A stretch of DNA of 64,000 bases from Micrococcus sp023147585. GTDB lineage: Bacteria; Actinomycetota; Actinomycetes; Actinomycetales; Micrococcaceae. How positions within the stretch are numbered: position 1 is the stretch's first letter; each line of letters starts with the position of its first letter. The DNA lies in assembly GCF_044872765.1 (NCBI RefSeq), contig NZ_CP085253.1:1116001-1180000 (forward strand). The letters are read 5' to 3'. Positions 26,020 to 34,061 of the stretch are shown piece after piece. Below the pieces are notes generated by a model. The model did no database searches and was not told the DNA's origin. It saw only the letters and a list, made by a program, of their open reading frames with translations. Both the position numbers and the translations under genes were made by a program.

Positions 26020-26925
26020 TCAGATGACCTTGGTCACCTGGCTGAAGGACAGGGTCACGGGGGTCTCGCGCTCGAAGATCGAGACGAGGACCACCAGCTG
26101 CTGGGACTCCGGCTTGATCTCGGAGATCGTCGCCGGGAGGGTCTCGAACGGGCCGTCATCGACGGTCACGGACTCGCCCACCTCGAAGTCCACGTGGACG
26201 GCGGGGGCGGTGGAGGGGAGGTCGGACGCCGGGACGGCCAGGCCGGCCTTCTCCGCGGCGCGCGTGGCCTCCTGGATCACGGACGGGGCCAGCATGTCGT
26301 AGACCTCGGTGAGGGTCAGCGGCTGCGGGGCGTGCGCGTCGTTGCCCACGAACCCGGTGACGCCGGGGGTGTGGCGCACGACGCCCCATGAGGCGTCGTC
26401 GAGGTCCATGCGGACGAGGACGTAGCCCGGGATGCGCACGCGCGAGACGATCTTGCGCGTGGTGTTCTTGATCTCCACGACCTCCTCCATGGGGACCTCG
26501 ATCTCGTAGATCGCGTCCTCCATGTCCTGGGTCTGGATGCGCGTCTCGAGGTTGGTCTTCACGCGCTTCTCGTAGCCGGCGTAGGTGTGCACCACGTACC
26601 AGTCGCCGGGCTGGCGGCGCAGGCGGGTGCGCAGCTCCTCGGCGGGGTCGACGACGGGCTCCTCCTCGGCAGGGGCGGCGTCCTCAGCGGGAGCGGTCTC
26701 CGCGGCCTGGGCGTCGGCGTCCTCCGTGGGGGCGGCCTCGACGTCGACGTCGGCGGCGGAATCGGCGGCCAGGTCGGCCTCCTGCACGGTGGCCTCGTCG
26801 CCGTCGGCGGCCTCGCCCGGCACGGCCTCGTCCGTCTCGGGCTCGACGACGCCCTCTGCGGCGGCGGTCTCCTCGACGGAGACGGAGTCCTCGGGGGACT
26901 GACGATCCATTTCCTGCTCGGACAC
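26020..26925 (-). CDS. nusG: transcription termination/antitermination protein NusG with long acidic N-terminal extension
   Basis: NusG binds RNA polymerase through its NGN domain and links to Rho or S10 through its KOW domain. I use GTG 26925 (MSEQEMDRQSPED), giving 301 residues; ATG at 26910 or 26967 is possible. Residues 1 to about 100 are an Ala/Glu/Asp-rich low-complexity stretch. The NGN domain begins at GDWYVVHTYAGYEKRVKTNLETRI and includes GYVLVRMDL and TPGVTGFVGN. The KOW region has VGESVTVDDGPFETLPATISEI near the C-terminus. E. coli NusG is about 181 residues, so the extension accounts for most of the added length. Confidence 0.95.
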   Translation of the reverse strand: MSEQEMDRQSPEDSVSVEETAAAEGVVEPETDEAVPGEAADGDEATVQEADLAADSAADVDVEAAPTEDADAQAAETAPAEDAAPAEEEPVVDPAEELRTRLRRQPGDWYVVHTYAGYEKRVKTNLETRIQTQDMEDAIYEIEVPMEEVVEIKNTTRKIVSRVRIPGYVLVRMDLDDASWGVVRHTPGVTGFVGNDAHAPQPLTLTEVYDMLAPSVIQEATRAAEKAGLAVPASDLPSTAPAVHVDFEVGESVTVDDGPFETLPATISEIKPESQQLVVLVSIFERETPVTLSFSQVTKVI

Positions 26926-27035
26926 GGCTTCCTGCTTTCTGCTGACGGGGGTCGGACGACCCTCCACTGACGGGGGGCCTTGGCGTGCGGGCGTGTGGAC
27001 GCCTCCTGCGCCGCGGGGCCCGGCTCGCGGTCCGC

Positions 27036-27296
27036 TCAGCGGCCGCCCGTGCCGAACGTCAGACCCGCCAGGGTGCCGAACAGCCAGTCCAGGCCCATCA
27101 CCAGGAGGATCATGATCGCCACGAAGGCGAGCACCACTGCGGTCATGCGCAGCAGCTCCTCGCTCGTGGGGGTGACCACCTTGCGGAGCTCGTCCACCAC
27201 CTGGCGCAGGAACAGGGCGATCCGCGCGAAGAGCCCACGGCGCTGCCTGTCCGGCGCCGGGGTGGAGCCCCCGCCGTTCGCCGACAACTCAGTCAC
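27036..27296 (-). CDS. secE: preprotein translocase subunit SecE
   Basis: SecE clamps SecY in the Sec translocon. The 86-residue product has the conserved amphipathic segment FLRQVVDELRKVVTPTSEELLRMTAVVLAFVAIMILLVMGLDWLFG, with one transmembrane helix near the C-terminus, as in Gram-positive bacteria. It starts with GTG at 27296. It lies between tRNA-Trp and nusG, the conserved bacterial arrangement. Confidence 0.97.
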   Translation of the reverse strand: MTELSANGGGSTPAPDRQRRGLFARIALFLRQVVDELRKVVTPTSEELLRMTAVVLAFVAIMILLVMGLDWLFGTLAGLTFGTGGR

Positions 27297-27365
27297 GTGG
27301 CCTCACTCAATCGGATCGCCGAAGCACTTGCACGCCTGTGCCGGGCACTTCAGCCCGGCACCGAG

Positions 27366-27438
27366 CAGGGCAGACAGGACTCGAACCTGCAACCTGCGGT
27401 TTTGGAGACCGCTGCGCTACCAATTGCGCCACTACCCT
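27366..27438 (-). tRNA. tRNA-Trp (anticodon CCA)
   Basis: A 73-base cloverleaf on the minus strand starts AGGGTAG and ends CTGCCCT plus discriminator G. The acceptor arms pair over seven bases. The anticodon loop is CTCCAAA within GCGGTCTCCAAAACCGC, and the T arm has GGTTCGAGTCC. CCA is not encoded. It lies 70 bases upstream of secE, a common actinobacterial linkage. Confidence 0.97.
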
Positions 27439-27500
27439 AGGTGTCCGCCTGCCGACTCCCGGGCGCTCACCCAGGACCGTCATCGCGGTACCGAGCGTTC

Positions 27501-27530
27501 AGAATACGCCATGCCGGGCCGGGAGTCGAA
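27501..27530 (-). promoter_or_regulatory. promoter of the tRNA-Trp-secE-nusG unit
   Basis: TTCGAC (27530-27525) and TATTCT (27506-27501) are 18 bases apart on the minus strand. Transcription would start about 55 bases before the tRNA. The -35 half coincides with a sequence resembling a tRNA T arm, discussed separately. Confidence 0.45.
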
Positions 27531-27555
27531 CCGGGGCGGCGCACTCACTACGCTG

Positions 27556-27582
27556 ACGTGCGGAGGCGTGCCCTCCGCACGT
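27556..27582 (+). promoter_or_regulatory. hairpin at the 5' end of the aminotransferase mRNA
   Basis: An 11-bp perfect stem, ACGTGCGGAGG and its complement, with a CGTGC loop begins two bases after a TACGCT -10-like box (27549-27554). It could be a 5' stabilising stem or an operator dyad. Confidence 0.4.
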
Positions 27583-27616
27583 CGCTCCCGCCCTCGAACC
27601 GCCGAAGAAGGTCCCC

Positions 27617-28825
27617 ATGGCTTCCCCCGCACGCCGCGTGTCCACCCGCCTCGCCGCCATCGCCCCGTCCGCCACCCTCGTCGTCGACGCGCGGGCCAAG
27701 GAGCTCAAGGCCGCGGGCCGCCCCGTGATCGGCTTCGGCGCGGGCGAGCCCGACTTCCCCACACCGGGCTACATCGTCGACGCGGCCGTCGCCGCCGCGC
27801 AGGACCCGAAGAACCACCGCTACTCCCCCGCCGCCGGCCTGCCCGAGCTGCGCGAGGCGATCGCGGCCAAGACCCTGCGGGACTCCGGCCTCGCCGTGGA
27901 GGCCTCCCAGGTGCTCGTGACGAACGGCGGCAAGCAGGCCGTCTACAACACGTTCGCCGCCCTGCTGGACCCGCAGGACGAGGTCCTCGTCCCCGCGCCG
28001 TACTGGACCACCTACCCGGAGGCCATCCGCCTGGCCGGCGGCGTGCCGGTGGACGTGTTCGCGGGCCCCGAGGCGGGCTACAAGGTCACCGTGGAGCAGC
28101 TCGAGGCCGCCGTCACGGACCGCACCAAGGTGCTCCTCTTCGTCTCGCCCTCCAACCCGACCGGCGCGGTCTACTCCCCCGAGGAGACGAAGGCCATCGG
28201 CGAGTGGGCCCTCGAGCGGGGCCTGTGGGTCGTCACCGACGAGATCTATGAGCACCTCACCTACGACGGCGTGCCCTTCACCTCGATCGTCGCGGCCGTC
28301 CCGGGCCTGGCGGAGCAGGCCGTGGTCGTCAACGGCGTCGCGAAGACCTACGCGATGACCGGCTGGCGCGTCGGATGGATGGTCGGCCCGGTGGACGTCA
28401 TCAAGGCGGCCACGAACCTGCAGTCGCACGCCACCTCCAACGTGGCCAACGTGTCCCAGCGCGCGGCCCTCGCCGCCGTCGCGGGGCCGCTGGACGCCGT
28501 CGAGGAGATGACGACGGCCTTCGACCGCCGCCGGACGGCCATGGTCGCGGCCATGAACGCCGTGCCCGGCTTCCACTGCCCCACGCCGGAGGGTGCCTTC
28601 TACGCGTACGTGGACGTCCGTGAGGCGCTCGGGAAGACGTACCGCGGAGGCGTCACCCCCACGACGTCGGCCGAGCTCGCCGCGTTCATCCTCGATGAGG
28701 CCGAGGTCGCCGTCGTGCCCGGCGAGGCCTTCGGCCCCTCGGGCTACCTGCGCCTGTCCTACGCGCTGGGCGACGACGACCTGGCCGAGGGAGTCGAGCG
28801 CATCCGCGCACTGCTCTCCGAGTGA
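27617..28825 (+). CDS. pyridoxal-phosphate aspartate-type aminotransferase
   Basis: This fold-type I aminotransferase probably interconverts aspartate/glutamate and their oxoacids. The 402-residue product has IGFGAGEPDFPTPGYI near residue 38, NGGKQAVYNTF at 103-113, SPSNPTGAVYS near 177-187 (substrate/PLP Asn), DEIYEHLTYDG at 208-218, and the Schiff-base Lys243 in NGVAKTYAMTGWRVGW. The C-terminal Arg motif is in GYLRLSYALG. It starts at ATG 27617 after GAAGAAGG. A TACGCT box at 27549-27554 would start a transcript whose first bases fold into an 11-bp hairpin (27556-27582). Substrate preference within the AspC-like class is uncertain. Confidence 0.9.
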   Translation: MASPARRVSTRLAAIAPSATLVVDARAKELKAAGRPVIGFGAGEPDFPTPGYIVDAAVAAAQDPKNHRYSPAAGLPELREAIAAKTLRDSGLAVEASQVLVTNGGKQAVYNTFAALLDPQDEVLVPAPYWTTYPEAIRLAGGVPVDVFAGPEAGYKVTVEQLEAAVTDRTKVLLFVSPSNPTGAVYSPEETKAIGEWALERGLWVVTDEIYEHLTYDGVPFTSIVAAVPGLAEQAVVVNGVAKTYAMTGWRVGWMVGPVDVIKAATNLQSHATSNVANVSQRAALAAVAGPLDAVEEMTTAFDRRRTAMVAAMNAVPGFHCPTPEGAFYAYVDVREALGKTYRGGVTPTTSAELAAFILDEAEVAVVPGEAFGPSGYLRLSYALGDDDLAEGVERIRALLSE

Positions 28826-28836
28826 TCGCGGTCCTC

Positions 28837-28904
28837 GCCGGCCGCGAGTGCGTCGCGGCCGGCCGCAGACCTGCGAGCCCCGCGCCGCCCGGCGCGGGGC
28901 TCGC
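28837..28904. terminator. tandem hairpins between convergent genes
   Basis: Two perfect stems lie in a row: 28837-28863 (GCCGGCCGCGA, 11 bp, 5-nt loop) and 28873-28904 (GCGAGCCCCGCGCC, 14 bp, GCCC loop). They separate the aminotransferase from the convergent response regulator, whose stop is 12 bases from the second stem. Confidence 0.8.
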
Positions 28905-28915
28905 CCGCATCCGGC

Positions 28916-29602
28916 TCAGGCGTATCCGCGGCGCGCGGCCCAGCGCGTGAGCTCGTGGCGGTTGGAGAGCTGGAGCTTGCGCAGCACGGAGGACACGTGG
29001 CTCTCCACCGTGCGGTCCGAGATGAACAGCTCGGCGCCGGCCTCCCGGTACGTGTAGCCCCGGGCCACGAGGCGCATGACGTCCCGCTCGCGGGAGGAGA
29101 GGCGGTCGAGGTCCTCGTCCCGGGCCGGCTCCCCGGCCTCCGGTGCCGGCGCCGACGGCGACGGCGGGCTCCCGCGGAACGCGTCGAGGACGAATCCGGC
29201 GAGGCGCGGCGAGAACACGGCGTCGCCGCCGGCCACCCGCGCGGCCGCCTCCGTGACGTCGGCCCCCGAGGCGGTCTTCGTGATGTAGCCGCGGGCCCCG
29301 GCGCGGATCACGGCGACCACGTCCTCCGCGGCATCGGACACGGACAGCGCCAGGAAGCGCGTGCCCGGCCGCCGCTCCAGCACGCGCGCGGCCACTTCGG
29401 CCCCGCCGCCGCCCGCTCCGCCGGGCAGGTGCACGTCGAGGAGCACGACGTCGGGCTCCCGCTCGAGGACCTCGCGGACGGCGGCGTCGACGTCCCCGGC
29501 CTCGCCCACGATCTCGACCCGCGCCGGATCCAGGTCGGCGCGCAGTCCGGCGCGGAAGATCGCGTGGTCGTCCACGATCACGGCCGTGAGCGGGATGGTC
29601 AT
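28916..29602 (-). CDS. LuxR/NarL-family response regulator (EsrR-like)
   Basis: The 228-residue product has an N-terminal receiver domain with acidic residues Asp11/Asp12, phosphoacceptor Asp56 (VVLLDVHLPGG) and Lys109 (GYITKTAS). A C-terminal LuxR helix-turn-helix lies at about residues 167-220 (LSSRERDVMRLVARGYTYREAGAELFISDRTVESHVSSVLRKL). A Gly-rich GGAGGGGAEV lies after the phosphorylation site, and a Pro/Ala linker joins the domains. Its ATG overlaps the kinase stop (ATGA). With the PspC kinase and divergent PspC protein it resembles the EsrISR envelope-stress system of Corynebacterium glutamicum. Confidence 0.9.
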   Translation of the reverse strand: MTIPLTAVIVDDHAIFRAGLRADLDPARVEIVGEAGDVDAAVREVLEREPDVVLLDVHLPGGAGGGGAEVAARVLERRPGTRFLALSVSDAAEDVVAVIRAGARGYITKTASGADVTEAAARVAGGDAVFSPRLAGFVLDAFRGSPPSPSAPAPEAGEPARDEDLDRLSSRERDVMRLVARGYTYREAGAELFISDRTVESHVSSVLRKLQLSNRHELTRWAARRGYA

Positions 29603-30897
29603 GCGGTCTCCTCCCGCGGATCGGTCGGGTGGGCGGGCTCGGGAAGGGCCAGGTGCACCTCGGTGCCGCCCGGCCCGGAGCGGAGACGGGCCGACCCTCC
29701 TGCCCGGCGCATGCGGCCCAGGATCGACTCGCGCACGCCCATCCGGTCGGCGGGGACCTCGTCGAGGTCGAAGCCCGCCCCGCGGTCACGCACGAAGACC
29801 TCCGCGAGCCGCGGTGCGCCGTCGTCGTCGGTCACCTCGGCGAAGACCTGGACGTCCCCCGCGTGGCGCGCGGCGTTGAGGACGGCCTCCCGGGCGGCGG
29901 CCACGAGCGGCTCGAGCCAGGCCCCGGAGGCCTCGCCGACCGCGACCACCTCCACGCGGCGGCCGTGGGCGTCCTCGACCTCGGCCGCCGTCTCCTCGAG
30001 CCGTTCGCGCAGGGTCCCGCCGAGCCGGGCCGCCTCGGGGAAGAGGAACCGGCGCAGCTCGCGCTCCTGGGCGCGGGCCACCCGGGCGACCGTCTCCGGG
30101 TCCTCGGCGCGCCGCTGGATCAGCGCCAGGGACTGCAGCACCGAGTCGTGCAGGTGCGCCGCGATCTCGGCGCGCTCGGCGTGGACCGCGAGCGCCGTGC
30201 GCTCCTCGTCCCGGCGGCGCTGCCACGCCAGCAGGTAGGGCATGGCCACCAGGGCCGCCCCGGCCAGCATGGCGACGGCGACCACCAGTCCCAGCCACAG
30301 CTCGCCCGAGCCGACGGCGCCCACGGCGAGGGCCAGCACGGCGAGGAGCACGAGCCCCGATCCGAGGGCGAGGCGCACGAGGCGGCCGCCGCGCTCCCCG
30401 CGCCCGCCCCGGCCGAGGTCCAGCTGCATCCACGCGAGCCCGAGGCCGATCACGAGCACCGCCACGGGGCCCACGAGCGCCCAGTCCACGTCCACGCCCA
30501 GCCCGTCGGCCGCCACGATCCCGCCGACGCCGAGCAGGACCGCGGCGAGCAGCAGCGGCCAGCCGCCCTCCCGGACGCGCTCGGCCACCTCGGGCAGGCG
30601 TGCGGCGAGCGTGGGGGCCGGGCCGGCCGCGCCGTCTGCCGCGGGGGTGCCGGGCGCGTCCTCCGGCATGAGCAGCCAGAGCCAGGCGTAGAGCGCCGCC
30701 CCGGCGCCGCCGGCCAGGGTGAGCAGCACGAACCCCCAGCGCACCGCCGCGGTGGAGAGGCCCAGGTGCCGGGCGACGCCGGCGGCGACCCCGGCCACCG
30801 GCCGGTCGGCGCCATGCCGGGCCAGCGGAGGGCGCGCGGGCAAGGCCGGACGCACGGGACCCGTCGGTGTCGGCGCGGTGGGGACGGCGGGGCTCAT
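29599..30897 (-). CDS. PspC-domain sensor histidine kinase (EsrS-like)
   Basis: The 432-residue product starts with a Pro-rich tail followed by a PspC domain at about residues 28-80 (RPVAGVAAGVARHLGLSTAAVRWGFVLLTLAGG ending WLWLLMPEDAPG). Two further pairs of membrane segments lie between about 112 and 224. The dimerisation and phosphoacceptor motif EIAAHLHDSVLQSLALIQRRAED has His250, the HisKA_3 type paired with LuxR-class regulators. The N box is AREAVLNAARHA, with Asn341, followed by a G box near DRGAGFDLDEV and GMGVRESI-like sequence. I start at the ATG at 30897. It is divergent from another PspC protein across a symmetric dyad. Confidence 0.9.
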   Translation of the reverse strand: MSPAVPTAPTPTGPVRPALPARPPLARHGADRPVAGVAAGVARHLGLSTAAVRWGFVLLTLAGGAGAALYAWLWLLMPEDAPGTPAADGAAGPAPTLAARLPEVAERVREGGWPLLLAAVLLGVGGIVAADGLGVDVDWALVGPVAVLVIGLGLAWMQLDLGRGGRGERGGRLVRLALGSGLVLLAVLALAVGAVGSGELWLGLVVAVAMLAGAALVAMPYLLAWQRRRDEERTALAVHAERAEIAAHLHDSVLQSLALIQRRAEDPETVARVARAQERELRRFLFPEAARLGGTLRERLEETAAEVEDAHGRRVEVVAVGEASGAWLEPLVAAAREAVLNAARHAGDVQVFAEVTDDDGAPRLAEVFVRDRGAGFDLDEVPADRMGVRESILGRMRRAGGSARLRSGPGGTEVHLALPEPAHPTDPREETA

Positions 30898-30903
30898 GGC
30901 TCC

Positions 30904-30987
30904 ATCCTGCCCGTCCCGTGCACGGGGCACATCCGGGACCGGATCCGGGACATCCCGGATGTGCCCGGGGCGGCGGCGGACCACGAT
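30904..30987. promoter_or_regulatory. divergent promoter region with symmetric operator of the EsrISR-like system
   Basis: A perfect 14-bp inverted repeat, GGGCACATCCGGGA (30925-30938) and TCCCGGATGTGCCC (30953-30966), is centred at 30945.5. Facing the two genes are the -10-like boxes CAGGAT (30909-30904, minus strand) and CACGAT (30982-30987, plus strand), each six bases before its start codon. The boxes lie equally far from the dyad centre, so the repeat replaces both -35 regions. The likely binder is the LuxR-type regulator encoded beside it; that is inference. Confidence 0.65.
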
Positions 30988-30993
30988 GGAGGC

Positions 30994-32055
30994 ATGAGCA
31001 CCGCCCACGGATCCTGGCCCCCCTCCCCCGCCGACGTCCAGGACGACGCCGGCGCACTCCCCTCCTGGCTGCGCCGCGCGATCGAGTCGTGGGGCGTCCG
31101 CCGCGACGACTCCTCCTGGGTGGCCGGCGTCCTCGGCGGCGTCGCCCGCCGCTACGGGATCGACCCCCTGCTGGCCCGCGGCGCGTTCGTGGCCCTGTGC
31201 GTCGTGTCCGCCGGGCTGGGCCTGCTGGCCTACGCGGCCGCCTGGGCCGTGCTCCCGGACGCGCAGGGGCGGGTGCAGTACGGCCGCCTGCGCCGCGGCG
31301 AGTGGACCGACGCGACCGTGGCGATCGCCGTGATCGGCGGCATCGGCGCCCTCAACGTCCTCGTGGGCGCGGGGTTCACCCTGCTCGCACCGGCCGTCGG
31401 CGGGCCGGGCTCGCTGCTCGGCCTCGCCGCCGTCGCGGTGCTGGTCTGGTGGCTCGTGACGCGGTGGGACGCCGACGCGCAGCAGCGCGTCACCCCCACG
31501 GCGACGCCGGAGCGCGGGCGCGTGCACAGCGAGCCCGCCTGGTATGCGCGGCGCCGAGAGACCTCGGCGGCGCCCGCCTCCGCTGACGAGCACGGCTTCC
31601 ACGCGGACTGGATCGACCCGGACACCGGCGCGTGGCGAGAGCAGACGCACTCCCGCGAGCACCGCGCGGCCGCCCGACTGGCCGAGGAGCAGGCGCGCAC
31701 CGTCGCCCCCGCATTCCGGGCCCCCGGGCGCAGGCCGATGCGGGCGAAGGACGGGTCCCACGGACCCGGCGGCAAGCCCGTCCTCGGACGCGGCGCGCAG
31801 GCGGTCACCTACCTCCTGGCGGCGGGAGCCGCCCTGACGGTCCTGCTGTCCATGCTCCTGGGGAACGCGGTGCCGAGCGCGACGCTGCTCCCCGTGCCAC
31901 CCACCTCGGCCGCCCTGGCCGTCATCGTCGTCGCGATGACCGTCGGCCTGCTGCGGGGCCGCCGCCCCGGCACGCTCGCCCCGGTGAGCGGGGTCCTCGT
32001 GGGCGTCACCGCCGTGCAGATGGCCGCCCACCTCCTCTTCGCCCCCCTCACGTGA
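30994..32055 (+). CDS. PspC-domain membrane protein (EsrI-like)
   Basis: The 353-residue product has a short N-terminal tail and a PspC domain at about residues 38-90 (SWVAGVLGGVARRYGIDPLLARGAFVALCVVSAGLGLLAYAAAWAVLPDAQG). A second hydrophobic pair follows near 108-160, then a long hydrophilic region rich in Arg/Ala/Glu (about 165-265), and three C-terminal membrane segments ending at residue 353. In the C. glutamicum EsrISR system a membrane PspC protein divergent from the kinase acts as inhibitor; a similar role here is inferred from arrangement. The start is the ATG at 30994. Confidence 0.8.
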   Translation: MSTAHGSWPPSPADVQDDAGALPSWLRRAIESWGVRRDDSSWVAGVLGGVARRYGIDPLLARGAFVALCVVSAGLGLLAYAAAWAVLPDAQGRVQYGRLRRGEWTDATVAIAVIGGIGALNVLVGAGFTLLAPAVGGPGSLLGLAAVAVLVWWLVTRWDADAQQRVTPTATPERGRVHSEPAWYARRRETSAAPASADEHGFHADWIDPDTGAWREQTHSREHRAAARLAEEQARTVAPAFRAPGRRPMRAKDGSHGPGGKPVLGRGAQAVTYLLAAGAALTVLLSMLLGNAVPSATLLPVPPTSAALAVIVVAMTVGLLRGRRPGTLAPVSGVLVGVTAVQMAAHLLFAPLT

Positions 32056-32149
32056 GCCAGGCGTCCACGATCCCCGCCGAGCGCGCGCTCTCGGGGCCTG
32101 ACATCCGACGAGGGCGCACCGGCGCGCCGCACTCCGAGTGGGGCCCGAC

Positions 32150-32175
32150 GGGCGGCCGTCCCCTGACGGCCGCCC
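32150..32175 (+). terminator. terminator after the PspC membrane gene
   Basis: A perfect 11-bp stem, GGGCGGCCGTC with its complement, and a CCCT loop lie about 95 bases after the stop and 12 bases before a TAGGGT box (32187-32192) that probably serves pfkA. Confidence 0.75.
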
Positions 32176-32230
32176 TCCGGCATGCCTAGGGTGAGGGGGA
32201 CCCCGGCAGAACACCCTCGAGAGGACCCCC

Positions 32231-33262
32231 ATGCGCGTCGGAATGCTCACCTCCGGAGGCGACTGCCCCGGCCTCAACGCCGTCATCCGGGCGGCCGTCC
32301 TGCACGGCATCAAGACCTACGACATGGAGATGGTGGGCATCCGGGACGGGTGGGCCGGCCTCATCCGCAAGGACGTCGAGGAGCTGCCCCGCACGCGGGT
32401 CCGCGGCCTCGCGAAGCAGGGCGGCACCATCATCGGCACGTCCCGCACGCACCCGTACGACGCCGACGGCGGCGGCCCGGAGAACATGCTGCGCAGCATG
32501 CGCGAGCTGGGCCTGGACGCCGTGATCGCGATCGGCGGCGAGGGCACCCTGGCCGGCGCCAACCGCCTCGCCCAGGACGGCCTGCCGATCATCGGCGTCC
32601 CGAAGACCATCGACAACGACCTCCAGGGCACCGACTACACGTTCGGCTTCGACACGGCCGTGCAGATCGCCACGGACGCGATGGACCGCCTGCGCACCAC
32701 CGGCGAGTCCCACCACCGCTGCATGGTGGCCGAGGTCATGGGCCGCCATGTCGGGTGGATCGCCCTGCACTCCGGCATGGCCGCCGGCGCCCATGCGATC
32801 CTCATCCCCGAGGTCCGCACGCCCATGGAGCAGGTGGCCGAATGGGTCACGCAGGTGCACGAGAAGGGCCGTTCGCCGCTCGTCGTCGTCGCGGAGGGCT
32901 TCATCCCCGAGGGCCAGGACGACCCGCTGGCGGACGCCGGTGTGGAGGCCTCCGGGCGCCCCCGCCTCGGCGGCATCGGCGAGTGGGTCACGCGCGAGAT
33001 CGAGAGCATGACCGGCATCGAGACCCGCAGCACCGTGCTCGGGCACATCCAGCGCGGCGGCGCCCCGACGGCCACGGACCGCGTGCTCTCCACGCGCTTC
33101 GGCATGGGCGCCGTGGACCTCGCGGCGCAGCGGCGCTGGGGTCAGATGGTGGCGGCGAACGGGACGGAGATCATCTCCATCCCCATGAGTGCGGCGCTCA
33201 AGGGTCTCAAGTCCGTCCCGCGCTCCCGGTACGACGAGGCCGCCGTCCTCTTCGGCCGCTGA
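32231..33262 (+). CDS. pfkA: 6-phosphofructokinase
   Basis: The enzyme phosphorylates fructose 6-phosphate in glycolysis. The 343-residue product starts MRVGMLTSGGDCPGLNAVIR and contains the nucleotide motif IGGEGTLAGA (residues 101-110), the catalytic PKTIDNDLQGTDYTFGFDTA (124-143), GRHVGWIAL and the late GHIQRGGAPTATDR signature. Gly105 follows the ATP-type pattern while Lys125 is the residue usual in pyrophosphate enzymes; this combination is known in actinobacterial ATP-dependent enzymes. It starts at ATG 32231 with an AGAGGA ribosome site. Confidence 0.95.
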   Translation: MRVGMLTSGGDCPGLNAVIRAAVLHGIKTYDMEMVGIRDGWAGLIRKDVEELPRTRVRGLAKQGGTIIGTSRTHPYDADGGGPENMLRSMRELGLDAVIAIGGEGTLAGANRLAQDGLPIIGVPKTIDNDLQGTDYTFGFDTAVQIATDAMDRLRTTGESHHRCMVAEVMGRHVGWIALHSGMAAGAHAILIPEVRTPMEQVAEWVTQVHEKGRSPLVVVAEGFIPEGQDDPLADAGVEASGRPRLGGIGEWVTREIESMTGIETRSTVLGHIQRGGAPTATDRVLSTRFGMGAVDLAAQRRWGQMVAANGTEIISIPMSAALKGLKSVPRSRYDEAAVLFGR

Positions 33263-33266
33263 TCCC

Positions 33267-34001
33267 GTGAGCGAGCTCCCCCGCCTGGACGACCACGTCC
33301 TCGGCCTCGTCCGCTGGGCGTGGTGCCGCGAGCTCGGCCTGCCGGAGGGATCGCTGGACGACCCGTCCGACGGCTCCCGTCTCGAGGTGGCGGGGCCCGC
33401 GGACGCGGTGGTCGTGCTGCAGCTGGCCGGCGCCACGGCGCTGCGGGCTCCTGCGGACGTGCTCGGCGCGGCGCGGGACCTCCCGGACGAGGTGCTGGCC
33501 CTCGAGTCCACCCTGCTGCGGCTCACGGCGCGGCACGCCCCGCGCTCGCTCGGCGAGGCCGACCTCCTCTACGCGGCCGAGGCGCCGGAGATCAGCCCCT
33601 CCTCCTCGGTGGCGGTCTCCGATGCCCCCGAGCACGCGGCGCGGCTCACGGCCCTGTGCCCCGCCGACGACGTCCACGCGGCGGACCTGGGCCCAGCACC
33701 ACTGACCCTCGTGCCCGACGACGGCCACGGGGAGGCGCTGGGCGACCCCCTCGCCGGGGCGGGGCACACGGTGTGGCAGGGGCTGCTCGCCCGGATGGGG
33801 ATCCTCACGGTCCCGGAGCACCGCGTCCGCGGACTCGGGACCTACGCCGCGGCCGTCGCGGCCGAGCGGGCCTTCCTGGACGGCCTCGTGCCCGAGGCGC
33901 GCGTGCGCACGCAGGACCGGGCGGGCCAGGCGATCGCCATGGCCCTGGGGTTCGCGCGGGCGGGGTCCCTCACGCGGATCGAGCTGACAGCCGGGCGCTG
34001 A
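33267..34001 (+). CDS. GNAT-type acetyltransferase-like protein
   Basis: The 244-residue product starts with GTG at 33267, four bases after the pfkA stop. The C-terminal third reads RGLGTYAAAVAAERAFLDGLVPEARVRTQDRAGQAIAMALGFARAGSLTRIEL. RGLGTYAAA resembles the acetyl-CoA-binding loop of GNAT motif A, and AMALGF resembles the end of motif B. The N-terminal two thirds are poorly conserved and rich in Ala, Leu and Asp. Close coupling to pfkA suggests cotranscription but not function. The substrate is unknown. Confidence 0.6.
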   Translation: MSELPRLDDHVLGLVRWAWCRELGLPEGSLDDPSDGSRLEVAGPADAVVVLQLAGATALRAPADVLGAARDLPDEVLALESTLLRLTARHAPRSLGEADLLYAAEAPEISPSSSVAVSDAPEHAARLTALCPADDVHAADLGPAPLTLVPDDGHGEALGDPLAGAGHTVWQGLLARMGILTVPEHRVRGLGTYAAAVAAERAFLDGLVPEARVRTQDRAGQAIAMALGFARAGSLTRIELTAGR

Positions 34002-34061
34002 CCGCTCAGGGGCGGCCTGACGGGCGGCGGGCCACCGCGCCGGACGGGACGAGAGTCCCGG

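Noticed and set aside
27366..27438. An att site or integrated element at tRNA-Trp
   Set aside because: No integrase, no direct repeat of the tRNA 3' end and no compositional break next to it; secE and nusG follow as usual.
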